This document shows positions 23,834 through 34,389 of a DNA stretch of 64,000 nt, piece by piece. Location: assembly GCA_029990175.1 (NCBI GenBank), contig JARKIP010000053.1, forward strand, positions 13,906,001 through 13,970,000. The letters are read 5' to 3'. Numbering within the stretch: position 1 is the first letter of the stretch; each line of letters starts with the position of its first letter. This stretch comes from Petunia secreta. Lineage: Eukaryota > Streptophyta > Magnoliopsida > Solanales > Solanaceae. The notes beneath the pieces are model-generated. The model was not told the origin of the DNA. It was given only the letters and a program-made list of their open reading frames with translations, and did no database searches. A program made the translations under genes and the position numbers.

Positions 23834-24250
23834 TTAAACTATGAACCAACACTTGATCCAAGTACAGAATATGAGAACAATTAGCACCACAACTAGTTGT
23901 ACCCCAACACCCAATTTTTTCCGCCATAACTGTGCCTCTTTCCTCTCTTCTTCAACAGCTTTCAACTTCTTAAGTAGACCCCATATTACTCTCTTCGCTT
24001 GATCTGACATCTCTTCATCATACCATCTAAAGTAGTTGCAGCAATTTGCCTACATAAAAAAATAATAAATAAATACAACAAACAAATAAATACAAGAAAA
24101 AAAATAAACCCATCACCTAACCTGACCATATTTGCATCCATAAAACCTCATTCCTGGGTTTAGTTGAGTCCACGATGTTGTTAACTTTGCATAATCTCTA
24201 CATCGACAAAATGGTACTACACTTCCACTATTCACGGATCTACTAGACAT
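23834..24250 (-). CDS. GRF zinc-finger membrane protein, two exons
   Basis: Two exons join cleanly: 24250-24122 (43 codons) and 24049-23834 (71 codons and stop), with donor CAG|GTTAGG and acceptor ATGTAG|GCA. The 114-residue product has the GRF-type zinc finger: FCRCRDYAKL (Cys15, Cys17), NPGMRFYGC (Cys39) and ANCCNYFRWYDEEM (Cys46/47). A short Lys/Glu coiled coil follows (about 62-85), then a C-terminal membrane anchor (VGVQLVVVLIVLIFC). This is the architecture of plant At4g04775-like proteins, small zf-GRF proteins of unknown role; GRF fingers in other proteins bind single-stranded DNA. It lies inside the MULE region opposite to the transposase, so it is either captured or a normal passenger. 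No defect seen. Confidence 0.75.
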
Positions 24251-24441
24251 TTTAATCTGGATGTTTGATTTAATTTTATAAACTGGTTTTATAAATATTG
24301 AACAGATATATAATGTGTTGGGTAGTGTATTTTTATTAACGTTGGTAAATAAATGTTGTTCACGCGCCCAATGTGATAATTTATCACGAGTTTGAGCTAG
24401 ATCAAAAAGATGTTTGAAACATCCTGCAAAGGAAATTCAAA

Positions 24442-24684
24442 AACGGCTACAATACCAATACACCTATCAGCTGACAAGGTTGCAAGTAGGTAACAGCTAG
24501 GTGGCAATGATGTTCGGAACATGTTTTCAAGGATACGTTACACGAATTCTACTCATATAGGCTGACATTCGGAACCACTCATTCAAAATGTGAAATACAC
24601 AAACGGCTACAATTCAAGCCGCTCAAATACTAATACACCAAACAGCTACAAACGTTTCGGTTGCCTCTCTTTACTTTTATAAAT
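24442..24684 (+). promoter_or_regulatory. Promoter module of small ORF 2
   Basis: AACGGCTA at 24442 and 24602, an exact GTTCGGAAC at 24512 and TATAAAT at 24678 precede the ORF at 24788. The order and spacing resemble the modules before small ORFs 1 and 3. Confidence 0.45.
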
Positions 24685-24787
24685 ACCCAACAATTCAAAG
24701 CATTTCAATCCACATTCATCAACTTACAATTCAAAGAATTTCAATCCACATTAAACAACTTACACTTCAAACCATTCATCATCAAAA

Positions 24788-25111
24788 ATGGCACGTCAAC
24801 CATGAACAAGAGGTAGCTCCACGGCTAGAGGAGCCTCCACGGCTAGAGGAGCCTCCACATCGAGGCAAAACAGAATTGTTGCATTATCATTTTCAGACGA
24901 ACCGCAAACTGAAAGAGCTATTGACATATTGGAACAACTAAGGGCAGAATTGTGGGGTTGGAAGTTCCAGTTTGAGGGCTTCCTACATGGCTACAAAAAG
25001 GACGTCAAAAAGATGACGAAGGAAATGCGAAGGATCAAAAGAATGCTCAAAGGGCTGCTTGCTGATAAGGCGATGCATTACCTTGACTTCTACTCCTCTC
25101 CTTCACGCTAG
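24788..25111 (+). pseudogene. Small coiled-coil protein 2, one early stop
   Basis: The ATG at 24788 is followed in frame by a TGA at codon 6 (24803), after which the frame stays open to 25111. The early part repeats TARGAS-like Arg/Ser/Ala units; the C-terminal half is a basic helix (LEQLRAELWGWKFQFEGF, then KDVKKMTKEMRRIKRMLKGLL). Small ORF 3 shares this helix. The ORF 3 start has an Arg where ORF 2 has the stop, so a CGA-to-TGA change is likely. No known family recognised. Confidence 0.55.
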
Positions 25112-25587
25112 ATGTGGATGTTCCTATTAATGTTTATTATGTAATTTCTTTTTGAAGGTTTATAATCTAGTAAATTTTGTTAGAATGCTAGTATAACTAG
25201 CATTCCTTTTGTAAAGCACTGATAGTGATGTGCAGTTTCTCAATTAGAATGCTAATATAACTAGCATTCTTTTTGTAAAGCTCTACAATGATGATCAATG
25301 AAAAATATGTTTGTCTAGTTCCTGTAATATGTTCAGAACATCTTGACAACGTTCAGAAAGTTACTCTGTCGTTCTGGAACATACGCAACCTTTATACAAT
25401 GAGATATTCATGTTTGGAACATCAACGTTACGCGCAGAACATAAGTTTGTCGTTCTGAACAAATGATGAACAATTTAAATGCTCTGTTCATTTTCTAAAA
25501 GACTAATCCATCTATAATTAAATAAGCACAATATACCGAACGACATTCAAAATGTTCCGAACTGCATGTTAAAATCTAAAAAGGCAC

Positions 25588-25712
25588 AACGGTTACAATT
25601 AGCAGTTGCACTCGTTTGAGTAGTACATAACAGTTACGAGTTTCCTCAAAAGTCACTGGTAAATAAAACCATTCCCAACATACTCGTCAATTGCCACTTT
25701 ACTCTTATAAAT
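25588..25712 (+). promoter_or_regulatory. Promoter module of small ORF 3
   Basis: AACGGTTA at 25588 and TATAAAT at 25706, with an exact GTTCCGAAC at 25554, precede the ATG at 25749. Same arrangement as for the two other small ORFs. Confidence 0.45.
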
Positions 25713-25748
25713 ACCAAATAGTCACACATTAATTCCACATATTTCAAA

Positions 25749-26059
25749 ATGCCTCGTCTTCTAAGAACAAGGGGAGCAGTGGTAAGAGGAGCATCGAGTT
25801 CAAGATGGCCTAGAGTTCCTTCCTCGAGTTCACATTCAGATTCTTGAAATCGAACGGCGGCTTGGACCAGCTGAGGTATGAAGTGTGGGAATGGAAATTC
25901 AAATTCAAAAAATTCTTCCATGATTATAGAAGGGACATAAGAAGGATGAAGAGAATGCTTAAAGGGCTGCTTTCTGAAAAGGGAATTGATTATGTCCCAT
26001 ACTCCACACCACCAGGAACACCACCTGAAGCACCACCACAAGGGAGCATCTATTTATAA
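25749..26059 (+). pseudogene. Small coiled-coil protein 3, frameshifted
   Basis: It starts MPRLLRTRGAVVRGASSSR and runs into TGA at 25845. In another frame, from about 25850, it continues as LDQLRYEVWEWKFKFKKF, then RRDIRRMKRMLKGLLSEKG, clearly homologous to small ORF 2, and ends in a Pro/Thr-rich tail (PPGTPPEAPPQG). One small indel between start and helix breaks it. It is a diverged duplicate of ORF 2 located about 960 bases downstream. Confidence 0.6.
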
Positions 26060-26404
26060 TTTTATATGTTTATTATGTTATTGTATCGTTTGTATCTCGA
26101 TATAATATGTATTTTGCATTTTCTAAAGAACATTAGTGGAGGAGTTTTTGGGACGTTGGTAACATCAGTGGTTATATTAAGGAACGACTTATCGTTCCAG
26201 AATGAAGTAATATTGTTCAAGAGTAAACTTAATTAATTGTTGCAGATGTTTGGAACATCACATTGTTTTTCAGGAAAAACAATACGTAATGAGATACCCA
26301 ATATACATAACCAAAATAAAAGTTAAAAGATTATCCCAATATTACATATACCCAAATCAAGGCTTCATTTTGCCGTCCAAAATACAAACGGCTAAACATC
26401 GCCT

Positions 26405-28940
26405 TCACTGATCAGCCAGATTGTCACAAATTTTGTCCATTGGGGTGTTTGTAATGAGATGCTCAATGTACATCAACGCGAACACTCCACATGATTTCCC
26501 TGTTAAATTTTGTGGACAAAGTGATCTTGGCACTCTCTCAATCGGCCACATATCTCCTTCCTTACACATCGGATCCAAGTCTTTGAATAGCTTAGAAATT
26601 TTCACATAGATCGGGAACATGTAGAGAATGGGGACAATTATCGTCAAGAAGCGTTCATCATCATTACAACCATGATTGCAATCATACACCCAAACCTTCA
26701 CGTTAACCATATCAAACACCACCAACACGTAGTGATTGTCGTTGATGTTAAAGACGGCGAAGATCCTCTTAGCACCAGCCTAACACCTACCCCCTGGGTA
26801 GGGTAGCTTTCCATGTGCATACTTCAGATAATCATCATCAAAACTGATACCCCTTCGACACCAGATCAAGCGGTAGCTGATTTTTTTTCGCATCTGCTTC
26901 CAGTTGGTAGTAGCGTTTTTTTTATATTTGTCAAGAATGCCATATCCAAAATGAGGTCGCTTTCATCGTAATGATCGGGGTAATTCAAATACCTCTCCCG
27001 CATCATTGTCATCACAGCTTCTACATACTGCAGAACATATAAGAGACAAAAATAAATTAGCGTATAAGTGAGTGAAGGAAAGGTTTGTCTTTCCGAACAT
27101 CATTCCATGTTCAGAACGACTGTGTGACGTTCTAGAAATCTATGAGAAGCTAGAAATGCTTGAGTTGTTCCAAGCATAAGAACGATGTTCCGAACTCAGT
27201 TAGTATGTTCCCTACAATGATGTGAAGTTCAGAAAATCATTCAAAAATAAACTTACAATATCCCACAGCCACACAGTCTTGTTCATCAGATCTTTGATAT
27301 CTTGGAAATTCATCGACAATCCAAGAAAAACATCTTTTTGTTTCTTCTTCTTTTTGATAAATGTTCAAAGCCACCACTTTTTTCCGCTTCAATGGCTTGT
27401 AAATATCCACTGGAAGCCTCGGACTAACTTCTTCCTACTTCTTCTTCTCTTCTGTTTGTGGTGATTTCACAGCCTTTGCAGGTTTTATAACTGTTTTGCT
27501 CTTCAACTGCTCAATCGTCTCCTTCATGGCTGCCATCTCCATCTCCGTGCCTTTACGCCAATCGTTGCAATCTTTGCAATTGCATCTGCTACATTTGGAG
27601 ATGTCGAATCCATCACCACCAAAAGAATCACCTTTGATTTGCTCAGAAGCCATAATATTTGTCTCATAAGGCACGATCTGTTGCTCATAAGCCACCACCT
27701 TTTGCTCGTAAGCCACGCTATTTTGATCATAAACCACAATCTTTTGATCAAAAGCCAAAATCTTTTGCTCCATTGCTTCCCTCCATCTGCTGCATTCATC
27801 ACATTTACAGCCTCTGCAATTGAAGCTCCTCTTCACTGTACCAACTTCATTGATACCAGCAACTTCAAACTCACCGCCAACTTCATCGCCATCAGCTTTG
27901 TTTCCAATGTCAATATTTACATCTTGCAGGCCACCAATTCCCTCTTCATTGTATTCACCATCACTTCCAAACATCATCGTTTCTGGGGCTTCCATAGCTT
28001 TAATTTCTATCACTTGTCTTGGAGGGGTTGCAGAATTGTTCTTGAAGATACAAATTGTAGTGCCACCAACAAGACCAACGCGGCAAGCATCCTCAAACAC
28101 TTTACAAAATCGATTTATTGTGTCGTCCTAAGAGTCTTCAAATGAAACGAGGTCTAGAAAGTAATCCATGTCCAGCTCGTCATCAGTAGGAATGAGGAAA
28201 GGGTGACCAACCTGTTAATATACCCAACAACATTAGATAAATATCAACTAAATTTTAAAATCTTTTAAAGTTGTTTGGAACGAAGTCATGTTGTTTGAAA
28301 ACACCAGGAAGTGATGTTCCGAACATCGTTGACTGAAGAAGTTGATGGTTCTTCATTAAGATGTTCCGAACATCAATTAGAAATATCTAAGCAAACATGA
28401 AGTTGTTCCAAACATTACATAACATATATGGAAAACGGAATACTTACAGGAACATCATGTTGGTCAAACAACCTGTCTGTATCTCTTTCACAAATTTCAG
28501 TAGTCTGTTTATGATCCTTGGCATTGTTTTTTCTTTTGGCAAATCCTTTGGCCTCAAGGCAGGTATAGCTTCATGAGCCCAGGTCATGAATGCCTATGGA
28601 AAGCCATAGAAATTGTAAGTCTGGCTTCCTTCTGCACGAGGTTCCATTGGCTTGATCAGATATTCCATTGTTAATTCAAAACTCATCCTACCCCAAGGAT
28701 AACGCTGGAATGCCACAAGATCGGGGGACAAGCACACCACCCATTCCTCTATTCCATATTTGGAATCCCTCGCACAAAGAACAGTATGAACAAACCAAGC
28801 CATGCACAGATTTAAATATCACTTCTTGGGACAGGTTCTAGAACATACCAACTCAAGCAAGTCACCAGACTTCACAGCTTGCTTTTTCTTCAGCTGTTTT
28901 TGTTTTTTGGGCCTGTTGAACTTCCTCTTGGCGGGTGAAG

Positions 28941-28971
<31 letters not shown>

Positions 28972-30522
28972 CGACTCCTCCACCTTCTTCTTCCCCTTCC
29001 GCTTCCCACTCCCTTATCCTTCTCCTCCTTTTCCTTTATCTCTTTCTCCTTCTCCTTCCTCTTCTTCTCCTTGAAATAATCAACAACAAACTTCCACAAT
29101 TCCTTCCCCTTTTCATTCATTTTTTCCATGTACTGTTTACTTGGATAGGCACCACAGTTTAGCCCTGTCATTAGTGCAAACTCGGATAGGCCAAAACGTG
29201 CTGGAAATCCATTGAAGGATATCCAAACCTATTTCTGCTTCTTGCAAATAATCCTTCACATGAGGAGGTTATGCACCAACTTGGTGCCAAACAATGGATA
29301 TTCCGGTAATTACAAGAAAGGACAGAAACAGCTAGGGCAAAATCCCTTTCTCACCTGCAATTTTTTCAGAACCTCCTTGAACTGTATCATACCCCTAGCC
29401 AACGAAGAACGAACAGTAATCTTCCCATTAAAAGGTTCGTTGTTGGTCAGGAAGGTCTTGAAGAGACCCTCAATGTTACTCTTGAAAGTAGCATGACCAA
29501 CGTCTTCATACTACAAATAATTTTAGCATAAAATTAATAAAATGAATCGCAATGATAGTAAATCACATTAAAGGAAAAACATAAATGTGTTCGGAACATG
29601 TTTATTCTGAGGTTCTGAACGACAGTAGCAATCGTTTGGAACATGAAGTAATGTATTCAGAACGAGAGCTACCAGCCTTAATGCTGATGTTGGGAACATA
29701 TATATATCGTGTAGAACATCAACATAGGTGTTCCGAACAATAACAAGTTTCAATTCAACTATCACCTGGTCTTCCTCCAGTTTCAATCCAGATGTTCCTT
29801 CAGTAGTTTCCTTCTCTTCACCTGCTTCCTCTTCAACATTTCCACCTACATTATTTACAGCTTCCCCATCTATTTTAATTCTTTTTTCACGATCCTTCAA
29901 AAGAAGCTTTTTAAAATTACATCCTCCACCTCTCTTCTACTTCTTTTACTGCTTCTTGGACTTTCCCCTGTCTTATCTACTTCCCCCTCTACTTCTTCTC
30001 CTTTTTCTCTACTTAAATCATCATCTTCTTCATTTTTTTTACCACCATCTTCCTCTTCCTTTTCACGATCACCATCTTCCTCTTCCTTTTCACGATCACC
30101 ATCTTCCTCTCCAGTCCTAAAAAAATCACTTTTTAACAGTTCATCAATACCGGCGTCATCTAAATCCACCCTTCTTTTACCCTCATCTGCAGCCCTCTCC
30201 AAATCCTCCCCACCTTTACTTAGATTGTAACTTGGTGCTGGACTTTGGCTTTCCTCTTATTTATCACCTTTGTTTCGTGGACCTACTACTTCTCCTTGGC
30301 TATCGTCGTCACTCTCCACAACTAATTTTTTTTAGTTGTTCTTGGGTGTTTAGGAGTATGTTCTAAATCTGTAGGAGTACGTTTCGGATCTGAAGTAATA
30401 GGCTTCTCAGGTTTCTTCTCCGTCGAAGGGCCCTTTCTTTTAGAAATTGCCTTCTTGGTAGTCTTTGTAGGCTGCTTCTTCTGCTCATCTTCATCTTTAT
30501 TTCTCGGTCTTAAATTTACCAT
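26405..30522 (-). pseudogene. DUF1985 / Ulp1-like C48 cysteine protease gene of the MULE, broken
   Basis: Ulp1-type proteases cut SUMO conjugates; transposon copies carry an N-terminal DUF1985. The start is the ATG at 30522 (MVNLRPRNKDEDEQKK) after a possible leader intron (TTTGCAG). An acidic and lysine-rich region (30202-29568) follows. DUF1985 is readable at about 29225-29130 (FPARFGLSEFALMTGLNCGAY) and 28803-28560 (YPWGRMSFELTMEYL, YNFYGF, AFMTWAHEAIPALR), then a Cys-rich coiled part (28100-27435). The C48 domain (27300-26405) keeps the His (NDNHYVLVVFD), Asp (VYDC) and Cys (GKSCGVFALMYIEHL). Stops at 28594 (TAG for the usual Trp), 28129, 27435 and 26780, and a one-base loss in an A-run near 26925, inactivate it. 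Introns fit at about 27252-27031 and 28450-28215. Confidence 0.8.
28937..28972. repeat. GGTGAG hexanucleotide microsatellite
   Basis: Six consecutive GGTGAG-type units inside the DUF1985 coding part; on the minus strand they read as a Pro-His dipeptide run. Confidence 0.9.
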
Positions 30523-31000
30523 TTTTCTGCAAAGCAAAACAAGGAGATACAAAATTTAGTTACAGAAAATCATGAACATCCAATTAGATGTTAAGAACCT
30601 CAGCTACTATGGTGTTCGGAAATCAAGACACATAACAGCAATAACATCCAATTGGTTCACTGAAAACCCTCAAATCGTCACAATTTAACCAAACAATGTA
30701 AAAAGTCTAAAATTTTCAGTTGAACATCGAAATCCCCTTTGTAGTTCGGAAATACTTTACCCATTAAATCACATAATGCCATTCAATTTCAACACAATAT
30801 TGCACCTTTTGTACAAAAACAAACACCCAAAGCATCGTTAATCACTGTCGACGAAAAAATTAAAAACAAAAACTTAGTTTCAAGATTTACACCACAGTTT
30901 AAATGATCATGACATTGTTTACCTTTTATATATAATACTTTGTTGTATTGCTAATCAGATTACTTTAAAACCACAGAGAAGTTGAGAGTATTTGGTTTAG

Positions 31001-31780
31001 ATTTGGCGTGAAAAAGGAGATGAAGGGATGAAGTGAAGAAGTTGAAAAAGCCACGCGGAGGAAGGTTGTATGTTGTTCCCTTGTTTGAAATTATTATTAT
31101 GTATGTTTTAAGAAAAACCCTCAAGTTTTAAAAGTGTTAATTTGGTCCATGATTAGTGTTAATCAGATTAAAAAAAAAATAAAAAATAAAAAAAACAGAA
31201 GACCTTTTCTGCCAAAAAAGACTTGTAGATTCTGGAATGCCACAAGTCACGTGTAAGAGTGGCTCTCACTTACCATGCTTTTTCCCCTAAGAGTCATGTA
31301 TTTGTAGTTTGACACGTGACATGATCAAACATCTCAAGTGACAATTTTTTTTCCCGATTTGTGCTACTTATGTCTGTCTGTTGGATATGATCATTTGTAG
31401 TATTGTATTACTGCAATTTTGCATGCACATCTCAACAGTACTACTCATCATATGAATATGTTGTACTTGAGCGGAAACAATCACTCCCACAACATTTTAA
31501 ATTTGTTCCAATATTGTAAATGAACGAAAGAAAGAAACACGAAAAGGACACTAAAGTAGAATATTCACATAGCCTAAAAACAAAGATAAAGAGATAGAGC
31601 AAGGGAAAATGACGTGCCTGAATTTCTCTTAAATTTCAAAGACGTATGTCGACTTTGTTTGACTAGCAATTCTTGGTTACCAAGGCTAGAAATTTTCTTG
31701 GTTACCAAGGCTTTTGAAACTTCGCATTTCTTCTCGTCAAGTATGTTAATCAATATATAATAATAACAATATTTTATACT
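31001..31780. other. Spacer between MULE region and CYP72A gene 1
   Basis: No gene. It holds the 25-bp direct repeat at 31671-31712 and several TTGAC words (W-box-like) in the upstream region of CYP72A gene 1. Confidence 0.5.
31671..31712 (+). promoter_or_regulatory. Tandem element with inner palindrome upstream of CYP72A gene 1
   Basis: TCTTGGTTACCAAGGCT occurs twice, at 31671 and 31696. Each copy contains the inverted repeat TTGG-TTA-CCAA. It lies 70-110 bases before the TATA box, a place where transcription-factor sites are expected. No known factor is assigned. Confidence 0.4.
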
Positions 31781-31790
31781 ATATATAAAG
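31779..31790 (+). promoter_or_regulatory. TATA box of CYP72A gene 1
   Basis: TATATATAAAG about 45 bases upstream of the start codon at 31834, a normal distance for a short 5' leader. Confidence 0.6.
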
Positions 31791-31833
31791 ACTGGGTAGA
31801 GCTAAGTGTGCTTGTGAGTAGGATTAGACCACA

Positions 31834-34389
31834 ATGGATATTCCATACAATAACATAAAATTTGCAGTCTCTTCAGTTGCAGTTATCTTTGTAGTAAGAT
31901 GGGCATGGAAATTCTTGAATTGGGTATGGTTCAAACCCAAAGAGTTGGAGAAACGCCTCAGACAGCAGGGTTTCAAGGGAAACTCTTACAAACTATTGTT
32001 TGGGGACATGAAAGAAATGAAGAAGATGGGTGAAGAAGCTATGTCCCAGCCTATGAATTTCTCCCATGACTCTTTGCCTAGAGTCGTGCCCTTCCTCCAC
32101 AAGACCATCACCAATTATGGTACGAACTTCACAACAATTTGGATTTTTCTTGTATCTACTAAGTACAATTATATTTACACTATCGATGCATTTTAATCTG
32201 TTGTAAACGCTGTCTTATGTTTAGCTAAGCTACCTTTAATATGACTTCATAATGTTATATGTTTTCGCGTAAGATTTATATAATCAAAGCTAAACATTGG
32301 ATGCAGTTGCAATATGCCTCTACTTGTTGTTAGGCCATGTTGTGGAACAAAAATAAAAAGTAATTTCATCAAGATTGTGTAAAATGATACATATGGTTTG
32401 ACTTTGTAGGTAAGAATTGTTTCGCTTGGTTTGGGCCAAGACCAGCAGTCCTTATCATGGACTCTGAACTTATAAGGGAGGTGCTAACAAAAAGTTATGT
32501 TTTTCAAAAGACTCCTCGAAATCCACTCACTAAATTAGCAGCAGATGGAATTGCGAACTATGAAGCCGATAAATGGGCAAAACATAGAAGGCTTCTCAAT
32601 CCTGCTTTCCACCTTGACAAATTGAAGGTTTCCCTATGACACTCTATTGTTTTCCTGTTATACTATTTATATTCATAAAATGTAAAAGTAATATACTATC
32701 AATGTATTTTAACCCGATGGAGCAGGTAACTCTAGTTACTCTAGTTATCCTTTAGATTATCTAATGTCTAATTTGTTGAAGTGTGAGAAAAGTCTCCCAC
32801 ATCGGTAAAATATGAAGGGCAAGTGGCCCATATAAGCTTTAGACAATCCTCCCCCTTTGAGCTAGTTTTTGGGGTGGAGTTAGGTCCAAGGTTATGTGGA
32901 TGCCGGTACGACGGATGCTCGTGTGATGGGCGCCGGGATATTGAAATTTATCTTTAATTTTTTTTACATTGTCTATATAGAAGTTAAATTCTTATAAATC
33001 ATTTTAAGTCGACACGCTTAAGGGTGGATTCTAATTAAAATGCAGTGTATGTTACCTGCATTCAAATTGACTGCTTGTGAAATGCTGAGAAAATGGGAGA
33101 AGAATGTCTCACCGAATGGATCAGAGATAGACGTATGGCCATATCTTCAAACCTTGACAAGTGATGCCATTTCAAGAACTGCTTTTGGCAGTAGTTATGA
33201 AGAAGGAAGAAAGATTTTTGAACTTCAACAAGAACAAGTTAAATTAATCATACAAGTGGCACGAACAGTATATATTCCCGGATGGAGGTAGAATTATTTG
33301 CATTTTTTTAAAGTCAAAATAAAATCACCACTCTAAAGCACATGTTGATTACAACTTATTTCTTGAACTGTAGGTTTGTGCCAACTAAAAGGAACAAAAG
33401 GATGAAGCAAATCTTTAATGAAGTACGAGAACTAGTATTAGAAATTATCAAGAAAAGAATGAGGATGATTGAAGCTGGAGAAGCACCTGATGACTTACTG
33501 GGTATACTATTGACATCCAATTTAAAAGAAATCCAACAACATGGAAATAAGAAATTTGGTATGCACATTGACGAGGTGATTGAAGAATGTAAACTATTTT
33601 ATTTTGCGGGGCAGGAGACTACTGCAGCTTTACTCGTATGGACTATGATTTTATTGAGCAAATATCCTAGTTGGCAAGATCGAGCTAGAGAAGAGGTTTC
33701 ACAAGTGTTTGGAAGTAACGAGTTTGATTATGACAAGTTGAATCAGCTAAAAGTTGTAAGTATTGTCTGACTTAATTTTAGGGATGGTCATTCAATTTTC
33801 AATTTATTGTACAAAAATTACAAAGTTAATTTTCATAATCAAAAAATAAACAAATAAATAACTTAAGGATTTCCTACATGTTCACTAAAATCTTGAACTT
33901 TTCTTTTATCTTCTAAATGCGATATGTTTGATGGAACTATTCTCTTGTGATCTATCCTTTTTATAGGTAACTATGATCTTAAACGAAGTCTTAAGGTTGT
34001 ATCCTGGGGGATTTGTTATGAATCGAATGGTACTCAGAGAAACAAAGTTAGGAAATTTGTGTTTACCTGGTGGGGTGCAACTGCTGTTACCAACAATTAT
34101 ATTGCATCAAGATACTGAAATCTGGGGAGATGATGCAATGGAGTTCAATCCAGAGAGATTTAGTGATGGAGTAGCCAAGGCAACAAAAGGGCAATTTGTA
34201 TTCTTTCCGTTTAGTGGGGGTCCAAGAATATGCATGGGGCAAAGCTTTGCCATGTTAGAGGCAAAGATGGCAATTGCAATGATTCTGAAAAACTATGCAT
34301 TTGAACTCTCTCCATCCTATGCTCATGCTCCTAGTCCGCTACTACTCCAACCTCAATATGGTGCTCAGTTGATTTTGCACAAGTTGTAA
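31834..34389 (+). CDS. Cytochrome P450, CYP72A family (gene 1)
   Basis: Five exons join in frame: 31834-32119, 32410-32627, 33046-33287, 33374-33755 and 33967-34389, giving 516 residues. CYP72 enzymes are ER-anchored haem monooxygenases acting on terpenoids, steroids or hormones; the substrate here is unknown. Visible features are the N-terminal anchor (about 9-30), the I-helix oxygen-binding motif FAGQETTAALL, the K-helix EVLRLYP, the NPERF motif and the haem loop FPFSGGPRICMG, which keeps the Cys ligand but has Gly and Met where the paralogues have Trp and Ile. Exon 3 begins with Cys where paralogues have His. All splice sites are GT/AG and phases (1,0,2,0) match the three other copies. No stop or frameshift. 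Confidence 0.93.
32775..33010. repeat. Repeat-derived insert in intron 2 of CYP72A gene 1
   Basis: Contains CTCCCACATCGGT, CTTTAGACAATCCTCCCCCT and TGGGGTGGAGTTAGG, phrases of a dispersed repeat that recurs in many plant genomes. The equivalent introns of genes 2-4 do not show it. Family name not assigned. Confidence 0.5.

Larger units (their letters stand above)
19547..29738. promoter_or_regulatory. Dispersed palindromic motif GTTC[C/G]GAAC, 11 exact copies
   Basis: Exact copies start at 19547, 19567, 21769, 22234, 24512, 25554, 27187, 28316, 28363, 29589 and 29730. Many one-mismatch forms (GTTCAGAAC, GTTTGGAAC, GTTCTGAAC) accompany them. They fall in introns and spacers and not in the recognised exons. 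For random sequence fewer than 0.1 copy is expected in 10 kb. The two half-sites suggest binding by a dimer. Role inferred. Confidence 0.6.
18850..31000 (+). mobile_element. Compound Mutator-like (MULE) region with Ulp1/DUF1985 gene
   Basis: A MuDR-type transposase on the plus strand (about 18.9-20.5 kb) and a DUF1985/Ulp1-type cysteine protease gene on the minus strand (26.4-30.5 kb) face each other. This is the known layout of Ulp1-bearing MULEs (VANDAL and Kaonashi types in Arabidopsis, CUMULE in melon). Between them lie three small coiled-coil ORFs, a GRF zinc-finger gene and a satellite. The word GTTC[C/G]GAAC is scattered over 19.5-29.7 kb and I saw no exact copy outside it, which supports treating the region as one element. 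Ends are approximate; no long terminal inverted repeats are evident. Confidence 0.65.
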
